In this document: positions 7,779-15,503 of the stretch, in pieces
Layout: each line of letters begins with the position of its first letter
Numbering within the stretch: the stretch's first letter is position 1
Assembly: GCA_040772065.1 (NCBI GenBank)
Contig: JAXGYX010000001.1
Span: 1 to 64,000, forward strand
Length of the DNA stretch: 64,000 nt
Origin: JAXGYX01 sp040772065
GTDB taxonomy: Bacteria; Bacillota; Clostridia; Saccharofermentanales; Fastidiosipilaceae
Direction: 5' to 3'
The notes under the pieces: generated by a model
Told to the model about the DNA's origin: nothing
Database searches by the model: none
The model's input: only the letters and a program-made list of their open reading frames with translations
Made by a program: the position numbers and the translations under genes

Positions 7779-10250
7779 TTAACTCTGTTTCGGGAGCGCC
7801 TCCCAAAGCCGCAAGTCTTCCTGACCGAGTGACCATAGGGCAAAACCACGCAACCGCCATCGGTATGCCGCTTCATTTGCCCAGTAGACAATCGAGTCCA
7901 CGTCTTGGTAGTAGACAATTCCAAAACCATCCCCATCACCGAGGAATACCCTCGAACACCAGACGTTGATGTCACGTGGCGTAAATTTTGCCGTGTAGTC
8001 AGCGTTGCATGGAATGTATAGCATTGCTGAATGCACGAAGTCATAGTCCATAGAGATATCCTCGCTTCGGGTAGCGGATTCCTCCACATCTGAGGTAAGC
8101 GTGAATACCTCGAATTCACTGTCCCATGTCACGCTACTCCGGGCGATCCTGCCGTAGTTTTCGGTAGTACCGTTTGGCATTGTTACATCAAAGGCTTCAT
8201 ACGGCTCGTAAGTCCAGGCATCGCCTAAACGCAGAAGTTCACACTTGATTTCATTATCCGACTGAATGCCGCAATAACCACTTGCTGGTGATACCGTGGC
8301 TGTGAAGCGGAGGGTGTTACTGTTACCGGAATAGACCCTCACACTGTTGTCGCGTTTCCTCATTTCAATGAGATACATATTGGGGTTTGTGCGGATGTCG
8401 GTGGCAGGTGTTTTAGCGTAAGCTGCACCATAACTGCCGAGCAAAATAGAGTCTTGATAGAGTTCCACTCGCTCAGTGTCGATGTTGATACAACAGAAGA
8501 TGTCGCCGATAAATACCCCGGCGCGCCCGCTCCCGTTGTGAGGGAAGGCAAGCCGTGCTCGAAGGTGAACGTCGGAGAAACCGTCATATCTCCAGGCAAG
8601 CTGGCCACTACCTTCGAGCTGTGAATAAACTCTGCCGGACGCATATTCATCGCTTCGCCAGACTGCCCAACTGCCTGAAAGTGTAGTCCAGTAAGTGCTT
8701 TGCAGCGTGATGGGATCTCGGAAGTCCTCATACCACACCAGAGCCGAGTCGGGTTTTCGCCGCAGAATCTCGGTGGTCAGCTTGAAGCCTTTGTCCGGCA
8801 CAGCCATATTCCCGTTCACGTCCTTGAAGCTACGAGGAGAGAGTTCAAAGGTAGCCGAACCTGCCGAGGGCTGTTCAGAAAACGATGAGCAAAGACGAAA
8901 GCCATATAACTGCGCGCCCACCACACCGCCATCAACTGTGATGGTATGTTCGCCTGCCGACAAGCTGCGTCCTTTGGCAAGAATCGCCCAGAAGGTGCTT
9001 CTCCAATACGGCCACCATAGGCGGTTTTCGTAAAAGCCGACCGAGGAACCGTCAAGGGAGATGTTGATACCGTTCTTGTCCCAATACGGATAGCAGATAC
9101 GGACTGCGACATCATAAATTCCCGATTGCGGAACGGTGATATTGTAGGTCGCTGTACCCGTTTCTGATGAGAGCGTAATCATGCCGTTGCCGATCACCAC
9201 GCCCTCTGTGTATCTATCCGGATCTCCGTCACGGTCAATATAGATTGTGCCAAACTCTGCCTTTTGTGTTTTGCCGTAGCAAGTTAAGTATCGACGGCGG
9301 TTGTATGTTTCCCCGATTATTGGAGCTTCTCGGCTGGTTGCATCGCCACCCTCAGCATAATCGTAGACTTGAGGGAGCATATACGGCACTTGGTCGTAAT
9401 CGTCCCAGTAGGCAAGCCACGGTATCATCGGTTGCGGAGGTGCATTACCCGTGAAGTTATAGCCGCCCTCCGCCCATATTTTGGCGGCGTAATAGGTAAG
9501 CGACACGCCACGATACGTCTGGCCGAGGTCGGCAGGGTTTGTATATATCTGCCACTCCCAACCGTAACCCGGTAAACCCATATAGATCTTTTGCGGATTC
9601 ATTACTCTGGCGGCATAATCATAAACACCGACAAGCCAGTCCCGTGGAGAGACAGGACCCGGTGCGCTGCCTGCCCAGGCCATACCGTATGACATAATTG
9701 CTGCCGTGTCACAGTAAGCATCGAGATCGGCATAGACGCACCAGTTCTCGCCGCCGACTGAGCCTTGGACGCCCGTCATACCGGGCAAACAGATATTGAC
9801 CAGTTTGGCAGGATTGTACGCTTTGACGGTTTGGTAAATGTCGCTGAATAGAATATTTGCCGCATCCTTGTTCTCATATCCACCGCCGCGTTCCAAGTCG
9901 ATATCCACACCAGCACACCACGGATATTTCTGCATGATCCGTACCAATTCGGAGAGAAACTTCGTCTTTGCGCCACTTTCGTTATTCCGCAGAGCAGTGA
10001 AGATAGAAGCTGCGCCGTGGTTCATTACAGTGAGAAACCACCGCACTTTAGGCCATTTATTGATGTACGGCATCATGCCGGATATCGGCGTCCCTGTTTC
10101 GGTTATCGTTCCTGTTATGTCCACCTCGAAGGTGAAGATGCCGACGGCTTCATAGCGGTCACCGTAATTGTTCAAGGCTTGGTGCATTCGGGTGTTGCCC
10201 ATGAACGACCATATCATGCACTTCTTGCCCTTAAGATAATCCCTACTCAT
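7779..10250 (-). CDS. Tail/receptor-binding protein with GH18 glycoside hydrolase domain
   Basis: 823 residues from the ATG at 10250, preceded by GGAAGGAG and overlapping the previous gene's stop (ATGA); a longer reading to 10400 has no such signal. The N-terminal 350 residues have the GH18 fold: CAGVDIDLERGGG carries the DxDxE catalytic signature, and IYMGLPGYGWEW and MIPWLAYWDDYDQVPY match later GH18 strands. The rest looks like carbohydrate-binding beta modules (for example YNITVPQSGIYDVAVRI). It likely sits at the tail tip and degrades a wall or capsule polysaccharide with GlcNAc units. Polymer specificity is inference. Confidence 0.85.
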   Translation of the reverse strand: MSRDYLKGKKCMIWSFMGNTRMHQALNNYGDRYEAVGIFTFEVDITGTITETGTPISGMMPYINKWPKVRWFLTVMNHGAASIFTALRNNESGAKTKFLSELVRIMQKYPWCAGVDIDLERGGGYENKDAANILFSDIYQTVKAYNPAKLVNICLPGMTGVQGSVGGENWCVYADLDAYCDTAAIMSYGMAWAGSAPGPVSPRDWLVGVYDYAARVMNPQKIYMGLPGYGWEWQIYTNPADLGQTYRGVSLTYYAAKIWAEGGYNFTGNAPPQPMIPWLAYWDDYDQVPYMLPQVYDYAEGGDATSREAPIIGETYNRRRYLTCYGKTQKAEFGTIYIDRDGDPDRYTEGVVIGNGMITLSSETGTATYNITVPQSGIYDVAVRICYPYWDKNGINISLDGSSVGFYENRLWWPYWRSTFWAILAKGRSLSAGEHTITVDGGVVGAQLYGFRLCSSFSEQPSAGSATFELSPRSFKDVNGNMAVPDKGFKLTTEILRRKPDSALVWYEDFRDPITLQSTYWTTLSGSWAVWRSDEYASGRVYSQLEGSGQLAWRYDGFSDVHLRARLAFPHNGSGRAGVFIGDIFCCINIDTERVELYQDSILLGSYGAAYAKTPATDIRTNPNMYLIEMRKRDNSVRVYSGNSNTLRFTATVSPASGYCGIQSDNEIKCELLRLGDAWTYEPYEAFDVTMPNGTTENYGRIARSSVTWDSEFEVFTLTSDVEESATRSEDISMDYDFVHSAMLYIPCNADYTAKFTPRDINVWCSRVFLGDGDGFGIVYYQDVDSIVYWANEAAYRWRLRGFALWSLGQEDLRLWEALPKQS

Positions 10251-10816
10251 AAGCGCGGATCTCCTTCCATCATTTCTACATATTCGAGGTAGACCCTCGC
10301 TGATTTTCCGTTTTCCAGCTTTACGTGGTGCTTGCTGTCGTAAGCGGCGGTATATTGGTAAAATCCATCCTTTGGCGTGGGATTGCCATTTCGCAGGCAT
10401 TCCCTTGCCACAGCTTTTAAGGCGAATTCATCACCCGCACTCACCGCCGATGTGAATTTGCACTTATGCGAACCCATACCTTGTGAAATTTCAATGCTTC
10501 CCGCCGCCATTGGCTGTTTAGGATAGATATAAAAGTTTAGACCCGCCGAGGTTTCCCCGGTGTTGAAGAGGACGAGGGTCGCGCCGCCACGCACCACGGC
10601 ATTTTGGTAGCGAGGGGCATTCCCGCTACCTTGAAGCATGGTCGAGGTGTGCGGTGTATAGCCTGTCAGTTTGTCGCCCTCCTGAAGTTGAAGGTCAGTG
10701 AAGTAAATCTCGCCCGTGCAATCGGCAATGAGAGGACGGAGGGTGACGTTCACGATTCGTTTTTCCTCTTTGAGCTTTATTACCTCTGCAAAGCGGATAA
10801 AGTTGTTGATGATCAT
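10247..10816 (-). CDS. Phage tail-associated protein, function unknown
   Basis: 189 residues from ATG 10816, with GGTGGAG 5 bases upstream; an in-frame GTG immediately after the previous stop is less likely. The N-terminal part (RPLIADCTGEIYFTDLQLQEGDKLTGYTPH) resembles the neighbouring 64-residue protein (NCTGEVFFTDLMLQAGVVATGW), so the two are probably related modules. The rest is beta-rich with no motif I can name. Its position between the tail and GH18 genes points to a baseplate or fibre component. Confidence 0.7.
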   Translation of the reverse strand: MIINNFIRFAEVIKLKEEKRIVNVTLRPLIADCTGEIYFTDLQLQEGDKLTGYTPHTSTMLQGSGNAPRYQNAVVRGGATLVLFNTGETSAGLNFYIYPKQPMAAGSIEISQGMGSHKCKFTSAVSAGDEFALKAVARECLRNGNPTPKDGFYQYTAAYDSKHHVKLENGKSARVYLEYVEMMEGDPRL

Positions 10817-10825
10817 AAGCTCCAC

Positions 10826-11020
10826 CTACCCATCGAGCGTCCACTGAATTTCACAGACGTGACCGACCCAGCCCGTTGCGACGACACCTGCTTGCAGCAT
10901 TAGATCAGTGAAGAACACTTCTCCCGTACAGTTCTGTATAACAAGACGGATAGTGATGGAGCGCAGCCTGCCATAGCCTTTGGGTGAAGCGTCTCGCGCC
11001 ACTTGTTGAAAAGATGCCAT
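10826..11020 (-). CDS. Small tail protein, duplicated copy
   Basis: 64 residues, almost identical to the protein at 11982-12176 (differences at positions 2, 46 and 59). It belongs to the left 535-bp direct repeat. The NCTGEVFFTDLMLQ core is a beta-sandwich-like module shared with the next gene. This copy is now the one followed by the 189-residue tail gene. Confidence 0.7.
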   Translation of the reverse strand: MASFQQVARDASPKGYGRLRSITIRLVIQNCTGEVFFTDLMLQAGVVATGWVGHVCEIQWTLDG

Positions 11021-11362
11021 GTGAAATCACCGTCCTCTCAATACAAATCAATAAATCGTGTTTCTGTCGTTCCGTCCTCGTACTCGAACACCACCTCAAT
11101 GCCAACCTGCCCATTTGCACCCTTGTTCAGATTATCTGAGCCGATTTGCGCCGAAATGGTGTAGTTACGTCTTGATGCCGGATAGACTGTTTGCGCCATG
11201 CTTTTGGTCATATCCGCCACACCAACCGCCTTAAAGGAAGCTGTACCGGACACACCGTTTTCAGTATCCACTACAAAACCGCTATTTTGCCAATAGGCGA
11301 AGCCGTCATCGGCTCTGCTGTTTCGCAGATGGTTGAACGGTACCATATCCTTGATTTCCTGC
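10828..11362. repeat. 535-bp direct repeat, left copy
   Basis: Aligns without gaps to 11984-12518 (constant offset 1156) with only scattered substitutions. It holds the 64-residue gene and the last 100 codons or so of the 839-residue tail gene. Its right edge (…GATTTCCTGC) is exactly where the erm relic begins. Confidence 0.93.
11038..11346 (-). pseudogene. C-terminal fragment of the large tail protein, duplicated
   Basis: 102 codons from an internal ATG (MVPFNHLRNSRADDGFAYW) to FIDLY-stop, nearly identical to the C-terminus of the tail gene at 12194-14713. It lacks the first 730 or so residues. It could be translated as a small protein from its ATG, but is best read as a duplication product left of the erm relic. 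Confidence 0.85.
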
Positions 11363-11980
11363 TGAAAACTGCCAGAAAGTAAGCGCTATTGAAGTTGACA
11401 AAAGCTTTATGGAAGGCTTCTTGAAAAATTCGATGCCGAAAACCTCGACCTTTATCATCAGGACTTCGCAATGGCGGCTTCCTGCTTCTGTGGACTATAA
11501 GGTTTTTGCAAACATTCCTTTTTTCCATACCACCAGCATATTGCGCAAGCTGACGGAAAGCAAAAACCCACCAACAGAAGCATGGTTAACGATGGAAAAG
11601 GGTGCGGCCAAGCGTTTCATGGGAACCTCGCGTGAAAGCCTGCGGTCACTCATGATAAAGCCAGTATTCGATCTTGAAATCGTCTACCATTTTCGCCGGG
11701 AGGATTTTCATCCGAAGCCCGGCGTAGACGTGGTATTGCTCCATCTGAATAAAAGGCACAACCAGATGTATCGCCAGTCCAATGGCTTGCTTACGAGCGC
11801 TTTGTCTCAGCCGGCCTACGAAGCAATGGTGCCGAATTACGACGCATGTTTACAAAAAAGCAGTTGTCCAGAGCATTTCGAGAAGCTGGCATACATGGTT
11901 ACGCCTCTGGGGAAATGCTTTATGTGCAATGGCTCTGCCTTTTCCGATGCTACTACAAGCATGTACTTCGCAAAGACTGA
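11362..11980 (+). pseudogene. erm-type 23S rRNA adenine-N6 methyltransferase relic
   Basis: On the plus strand, opposite to the phage genes. It starts in mid-gene (ENCQKVSAIEVDKSFMEGFL), loses frame near 11430 and 11475, continues as DYKVFANIPFFHTTSILRKL (the NIPF catalytic motif) and FHPKPGVDVVLLHLNKRH, loses frame near 11768, and ends ELRRMFTKKQLSRAFREAG … HVLRKD-stop at 11978-11980. This is the Erm layout, which dimethylates A2058 and gives macrolide-lincosamide resistance. The first 50 or so residues including SAM motif I are missing. An uninterrupted 216-codon reading here mixes frames and is not a real gene. Surely non-functional. Confidence 0.88.
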
Positions 11981-11981
11981 A

Positions 11982-12176
11982 TCACCCATCCAGTGTCCAC
12001 CTAATTTCACAGACGTGGCCGACCCAGCCTGTGGCGACGATACCTGCTTGCAACATTAGATCAGTGAAGAACACCTCTCCAGTACAGTTCTGTATAACAA
12101 GACGGATGGTGATGGAGCGCAGCCTGCCGTAGCCTTTGGGTGAAGCGTCTCGCGCCACTTGTTGAAAAGATACCAT
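11982..12176 (-). CDS. Small tail protein, original copy
   Basis: 64 residues (MVSFQQVARDASPKGYGR … WTLDG) directly after the large tail gene, in the expected gene order. It belongs to the right 535-bp repeat and is near identical to 10826-11020. Probably the ancestral copy, since the complete tail gene abuts it. Confidence 0.7.
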   Translation of the reverse strand: MVSFQQVARDASPKGYGRLRSITIRLVIQNCTGEVFFTDLMLQAGIVATGWVGHVCEIRWTLDG

Positions 12177-12518
12177 GTGAAATCACCGCCCTCTCAATAC
12201 AAATCAATAAATCGTGTTTCGGTCGTCCCGTCCTCGTATTCAAATACTACCTCGATACCGACCTGTCCATTTGCACCCTTGTTCAGATTATCTGAGCCGA
12301 TTTGAGCCGAAATAGTGTAGTTACGTCTTGATGCTGGATAGACTGTTTGCGCCATGCTTTTGGTCATATCCGCCACACCAACTGCCTTAAAGGAAGCTGT
12401 ACCGGATACACCGTTTTCAGTATCCACTTCAAACCCGCTATTTTGCCAATAGGCGAAGCCGTCATCGGCTCTGCTGTTTCGCAGATGGTTGAACGGTACC
12501 ATATCCTTGATTTCCTGC
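11984..12518. repeat. 535-bp direct repeat, right copy
   Basis: Partner of 10828-11362. It begins 3 bases after the erm stop and ends inside the intact tail gene. The two copies bracket the erm relic exactly, so both repeat and relic arose in one rearrangement or in linked ones. Confidence 0.93.
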
Positions 12519-14713
12519 CCGATGAGATTGCTTTGGTCGAACTGGTCGGCCATCGTTGCTGATGAGGAATCGCCAAGTTCTCTGAGTTTTGTGGAGAGTT
12601 CCAGTACGGTTTTCCATGGCTCTTGGAGGTTATACTGGCGACGTATAATTCGTGTTTTGATGGTCAGATTCAAATCCCTGTCATCAACGGTTACAATGTC
12701 ACCTAAATCCCAGCGCTCGTGTTCATAGCCTGTCAATACGGACAAATCCATCGCCGAGAGGACATAGGAAACGCGGGGCTTTGCGTACTCAGCAAGCCGC
12801 ATATTGGTAAATTCAAGCATCTGATAGGGGTTCGTAAAATTGGAGCAGTCGAGTGTCGCTACCCGCACCTCGCTTGAATAGGTTAAGTCCTCCAGATATT
12901 CCTTGCCGCCGTTAATGGCACTAAAGGTCATGCCGTCTTTACCGATGGCGTAGAGTCGCGTAACAAGGGATCGGGTATCGACTACACGCTTAATCCCAGT
13001 CAAGTTTTTGCGGTAGGCGAAGAGCGCACCGCTGTCTGTCCCGCTGAATGTCAGTAAATCCACTCGCCTGTCCCGGCTGTGGAACACCAAATCGCCGCCG
13101 TGGATGTTTTGCACCATCCGCAGGATGGAGAGTGCGTTCTTTTCTTGGCATTCCCATGTTCGAAGGGTGATCACATTTACCGTGCCGACTTCCCAGCCTG
13201 TACCCGCAAGCGCAAACGCCATCGGGGCGGCGGGCAGGTCAGCGTTGAATTCAATCGGTTGTTTTTCTGCAGAAAAAGTCAGGTCATAGAATGCCGCTTC
13301 CGCATAGACCGTTGTGAGTATGCTGTTGCCATCCGAACCTTTTTCATCCGTCATTGTCCGTATGCGGTAAACATCCTCAGCAATCTGCACCTGCTTCTCG
13401 TTGTCAAGCGTCGCCCGCTTCGGGTCACTGTAGGGCAGCTTGAATTCCAAGGTGTCCGCTCCGTTGATCTCGCCCGTAACAATGATGTCGTAAGCATTCT
13501 CCAGAACCGTTTCCCACGCTCCGTTCCCGTCCAAAACCACGGGGCGGGCAAAACCCAGTTTCTCATATGGAGATTTTGGGATATCATGAAGTGTGATATC
13601 GAGCAGCTTCGGCGTGACCGTCGTATCGCTGGTGGTGAGCGTTACCCTGTAACGGATATATGAACGATTCGGTGAGGACAGTTCGCCGTTCGTGCCAACT
13701 GTCTGCCATGCCGACCAGTCCTGCAAATCATCTGAAGTTGATGTTTCTATCAGTGAAATGGACGTGACGCCCGCTGTGTATTCGCTTGTTGCCGATACCC
13801 GACCGCTCCCGGCAAGGCTGCATTCGGCAGCAATCGTCGTCAGTTGGCCGCTTTCGGGGTAGAGATTATCAATGCCTTTCCGTAGGGTGACAGCTCCCGG
13901 CTCAGTTAGCGCATCCACGTTACTCGAAGTATCTCCGCCATTGGCAAGCATCGCCTGGCGGAAATAGTGAATCAAGTCATCAATAGTTAAGTCGCTGTCT
14001 GTTTCAAAGAACCACTCGTCCAAGCCACCTGCGTAGTAATACTGGTTTGCGTGCATTCCCATGACGATATCCGCCGTACAGGATGGATTCAATGTACCAG
14101 TAAATGTCCGCAAGGGGGCTGTCCACACTACACCGTCGGCACGGTTACACAGAACTATCTGAGATGTTTTGTCCGTCGCATTTATGATGGCAGAGAGGAA
14201 ATACCAACCACCATTGACCATGTTGAATCCAGGTGTTTCGGTTTGGTCAAGGATAAGCGTGCCCGCCGAATTATAGAGCATCATTCGCGGCCGTCCTTGA
14301 TAGAGGGAAATATATAAAATAGGCTGACCGGGTCCTTGCCTGGTATTGAAAAGCGGAATAAAGTTCTGCCCGACAGAATAGGTGGTCGGGTTAATCCAAC
14401 CGCCGACAGCAATTTTATCACCGAGATCAGAAAAGAATGTACCGTTGTTGGTGGCGACAAGGTGCGTCTTTTCTGTGGTTGGGTTGTTGATGTTTATGCG
14501 AAAATACCGCCCAAACCTGCCGTTTAGTAAAGAAGCTGTTGTGCCGCTCCAGCCGGAGACAGTAAAATGTCGTCCGTTGCCGGAGGAGTCTGTAAGGCGG
14601 GTATCGCTGTCCGGCGTGGATTCGTTGAAACGCCAGAGTGCGGAAGTTTTTTCGGTTACAGGGATCTCGCCTGTAAAGTCTGTTTGAGAAGTCAATATGG
14701 ATTTTACCGCCAT
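12194..14713 (-). CDS. Phage tail protein with LamG-like and tail endopeptidase-like regions
   Basis: 839 residues from ATG 14713, preceded by GGAGGTGAGG. Residues about 30-240 look like a concanavalin/LamG-type lectin fold (ALWRFNESTPDSDTRLTDSSGNGRHF … GGLDEWFFETDSDL). Residues about 400-720 resemble Gp37/prophage tail proteins (ENAYDIIVTGEINGADTLEF, then YEHERWDLGDIVTVDDRDLN), the hub or Tal-type protein of siphophages. It follows the distal tail gene, as expected. The C-terminal 102 residues are duplicated at 11038-11346. Confidence 0.8.
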   Translation of the reverse strand: MAVKSILTSQTDFTGEIPVTEKTSALWRFNESTPDSDTRLTDSSGNGRHFTVSGWSGTTASLLNGRFGRYFRININNPTTEKTHLVATNNGTFFSDLGDKIAVGGWINPTTYSVGQNFIPLFNTRQGPGQPILYISLYQGRPRMMLYNSAGTLILDQTETPGFNMVNGGWYFLSAIINATDKTSQIVLCNRADGVVWTAPLRTFTGTLNPSCTADIVMGMHANQYYYAGGLDEWFFETDSDLTIDDLIHYFRQAMLANGGDTSSNVDALTEPGAVTLRKGIDNLYPESGQLTTIAAECSLAGSGRVSATSEYTAGVTSISLIETSTSDDLQDWSAWQTVGTNGELSSPNRSYIRYRVTLTTSDTTVTPKLLDITLHDIPKSPYEKLGFARPVVLDGNGAWETVLENAYDIIVTGEINGADTLEFKLPYSDPKRATLDNEKQVQIAEDVYRIRTMTDEKGSDGNSILTTVYAEAAFYDLTFSAEKQPIEFNADLPAAPMAFALAGTGWEVGTVNVITLRTWECQEKNALSILRMVQNIHGGDLVFHSRDRRVDLLTFSGTDSGALFAYRKNLTGIKRVVDTRSLVTRLYAIGKDGMTFSAINGGKEYLEDLTYSSEVRVATLDCSNFTNPYQMLEFTNMRLAEYAKPRVSYVLSAMDLSVLTGYEHERWDLGDIVTVDDRDLNLTIKTRIIRRQYNLQEPWKTVLELSTKLRELGDSSSATMADQFDQSNLIGQEIKDMVPFNHLRNSRADDGFAYWQNSGFEVDTENGVSGTASFKAVGVADMTKSMAQTVYPASRRNYTISAQIGSDNLNKGANGQVGIEVVFEYEDGTTETRFIDLY

Positions 14714-14717
14714 GTCC

Positions 14718-15491
14718 TCACCTCCAACGGCTCTTCGCCTGTATTTGCAGTTCTGTAAAGGTCGCACCGATTGCCGTAATGGTTACGCTGTTCGCTCCTT
14801 TGCGAAGAATTGGAAAGTTCAACTCTTGAAGCAGCGGCAGACCATTTCGGAGCGTTTCGCCCGTGCCGTCTACCACCTTGGCAGTAACCAAACCGCTGTC
14901 GATGACAAGGGTTTCCCCGGCAGCCAGCGCACCGATAACGCGAAGTTCTTCGTCATTTGTTTTCAACGACACATAGGTTGATGCCCCTGATGGAATGGTG
15001 CCTTTCAAAAGGAAGACAGGCAAAGAGTCTGTATTGCCTTTACTCCTCGTGACCGCATTCGCGCCTGCTTGGGTTAGCGTAAAACCCTCGTCCGTCAAAG
15101 CGTAAGCATGTGGGTCGGGGCAGACGAAGTTCAAGTCAAATGCACCCGCTGAGCGAATAAGCCGTTCACAGTTCACTTCCGTCTGAAGTCGCGCTGTGAA
15201 ATAGCGGTCGGCTACATCGTCAAGCACAAGCTGTTTCAGCCCTTTATCCGGGTCAAGCCATTCTGCCAGACCATCCAGAACTCCAACCAATGAAGCGAGG
15301 TTGTGCTTTGGAGCGATATTACAGCGAACGGTTATGACCCGCTCTGCGCTATCACTGCCAAAGTCTGCCACGCCGGGCTTGCCGGGTATGGAAACAAAGG
15401 AGTTGCGCAAGGGTGGCGAAGCCTGCCAAGAGGTCAGCCGAGCCTTGACGTTCATGCTTTGTGATGAGATTCCGTTGAAAATAAAGCCCAC
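14718..15491 (-). CDS. Distal tail protein (Dit, siphovirus tail component family)
   Basis: 257 residues. The start MGFIFNGISSQSMNVKAR and the arrangement SIPGKPGVADFGSDSAERVITV … PDPHAYALTD are those of the siphovirus tail component (Dit) family. It forms the ring between tail tube and baseplate and carries the receptor-binding machinery. It lies between tape measure and tail hub genes, the canonical order. Intact. Confidence 0.9.
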   Translation of the reverse strand: MGFIFNGISSQSMNVKARLTSWQASPPLRNSFVSIPGKPGVADFGSDSAERVITVRCNIAPKHNLASLVGVLDGLAEWLDPDKGLKQLVLDDVADRYFTARLQTEVNCERLIRSAGAFDLNFVCPDPHAYALTDEGFTLTQAGANAVTRSKGNTDSLPVFLLKGTIPSGASTYVSLKTNDEELRVIGALAAGETLVIDSGLVTAKVVDGTGETLRNGLPLLQELNFPILRKGANSVTITAIGATFTELQIQAKSRWR

Positions 15492-15503
15492 ACCAACACC
15501 TCC

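Noticed and set aside
11409..12059. 216-codon open frame on the plus strand
   Set aside because: It mixes real erm frame with out-of-frame stretches and reads antisense into a tail gene. The erm homology needs three frame changes, so this is a pseudogene, not a protein.
13079..13663. Long plus-strand frames opposite the tail genes, such as this one
   Set aside because: Antisense shadows of minus-strand tail genes with biased composition, no ribosome site and no recognisable domain.
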